This document shows positions 63,851-64,000 of a stretch of 64,000 nt of DNA, in pieces. How positions within the stretch are numbered: the first letter of the stretch is position 1; each line of letters begins with the position of its first letter. Under the pieces are notes generated by a model, which was not told where the DNA came from, made no database searches, and worked only from the letters and a program-made list of their open reading frames with translations. The translations under genes and the position numbers were made by a program. Location of the stretch: assembly GCA_947652735.1 (NCBI GenBank), contig CANTEG010000004.1, positions 1 through 64,000 on the forward strand. The letters are read 5' to 3'. The DNA is from an uncultured Lachnospiraceae bacterium. Its GTDB lineage: Bacteria; Bacillota; Clostridia; Lachnospirales; Lachnospiraceae.

Positions 63851-64000
63851 TTATTGTACAACATTATTGCCAGCCTTTTTCATACCTTCCAAAAATGGAA
63901 GAAAATCTACTTCCAGACATGCTGCTATCTTAATATCATCCTTTTCCTGTAATACAACACCAAGTCTTCCTACTGCTGAAGCCATTTTACTTTTATCAAC
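63851..64000 (-). CDS. 3' end of an unidentified gene, cut by the window
   Basis: The last 49 codons of a minus-strand gene run off the window edge, ending in the stop at 63851. The visible part includes KMASAVGRLGVVLQEKDDI and CLEVDFLPFLEGMKKAG, a soluble helical segment. I do not recognise a family. It lies 84 bp before the glgC start, so it could belong to the same transcript. Confidence 0.55.
   Translation of the reverse strand, partial: VDKSKMASAVGRLGVVLQEKDDIKIAACLEVDFLPFLEGMKKAGNNVVQ

Overview
This window looks like chromosomal DNA of an anaerobic, low-to-mid GC, spore-former-type Firmicute, most likely a gut Lachnospiraceae (Clostridia). The signs are spoVG, the hprK/glk/murB/rapZ/whiA/crh-like block, paired glgC/glgD, type III glutamine synthetase, split transketolase, a reverse-type rubrerythrin with rubredoxin, and several families I know mainly from that group. 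Almost all genes lie on the minus strand. The exceptions are a LysR gene (18.8 kb), an Rrf2 gene (19.9 kb), an acyltransferase (41.8 kb) and a CYTH gene (46.2 kb).

0-4 kb: two coiled-coil-rich genes of unknown function and an AgrC/AgrA-like histidine kinase/LytTR regulator pair. 4-9.5 kb: an accessory redox patch with an iron alcohol dehydrogenase, two broken hydrolase genes, a LysR regulator, a flavodoxin-like lipoprotein, a MntA/HepT toxin-antitoxin pair and a carboxymuconolactone decarboxylase-cupin fusion. A 72-bp terminator-bearing sequence occurs twice here. 9.6-18.8 kb: two operons that seem to share regulatory motifs next to a LysR gene. One carries two cyclophilin-like lipoproteins, a LysE-type exporter and a DUF3737 protein. 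The other carries a frameshifted lipoprotein Ntn-hydrolase, a PaaK/CapK-like adenylating enzyme and an FtsX-type ABC transporter. 19.9-25.7 kb: an Rrf2 regulator, a GNAT protein, an Fe-S aldo/keto reductase and a BcrA-type ABC transporter flanked by its two-component system.

25.8-31.4 kb is a nitrogen cluster: glnN, purF and an ammonium transporter fused to a PII domain. glnN and amt each have an intrinsic terminator directly before their ribosome-binding site, which suggests antitermination control. 31.4-35.2 kb holds a MotA protein next to an XRE regulator fused to a MotA-like membrane domain, a MATE pump and an sce7726-family protein. A 182-bp element with perfect 22-bp terminal inverted repeats follows, able to fold into a long hairpin. 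35.6-46.7 kb is mostly housekeeping: split transketolase, an AEC transporter, endonuclease IV, a second MATE pump, rubredoxin (a 57-aa gene with 40-bp tandem repeats in its promoter), a rubrerythrin behind a Fur/PerR-type box, murF and a DJ-1 protein.

46.7-64 kb: a DUF1189 protein with a histidine kinase that has lost its phospho-acceptor His; the ribD-ribE-ribBA-ribH operon behind an FMN riboswitch and terminator; a large Sel1-repeat protein; the carbon-control and cell-wall block (murB-rapZ-whiA-HPr-like protein with Glu15 and Ser46, ROK glucokinase, hprK, spoVG); then glgD-glgC and the 3' end of an unidentified gene. I saw no tRNA, rRNA, CRISPR array, prophage or complete insertion sequence.
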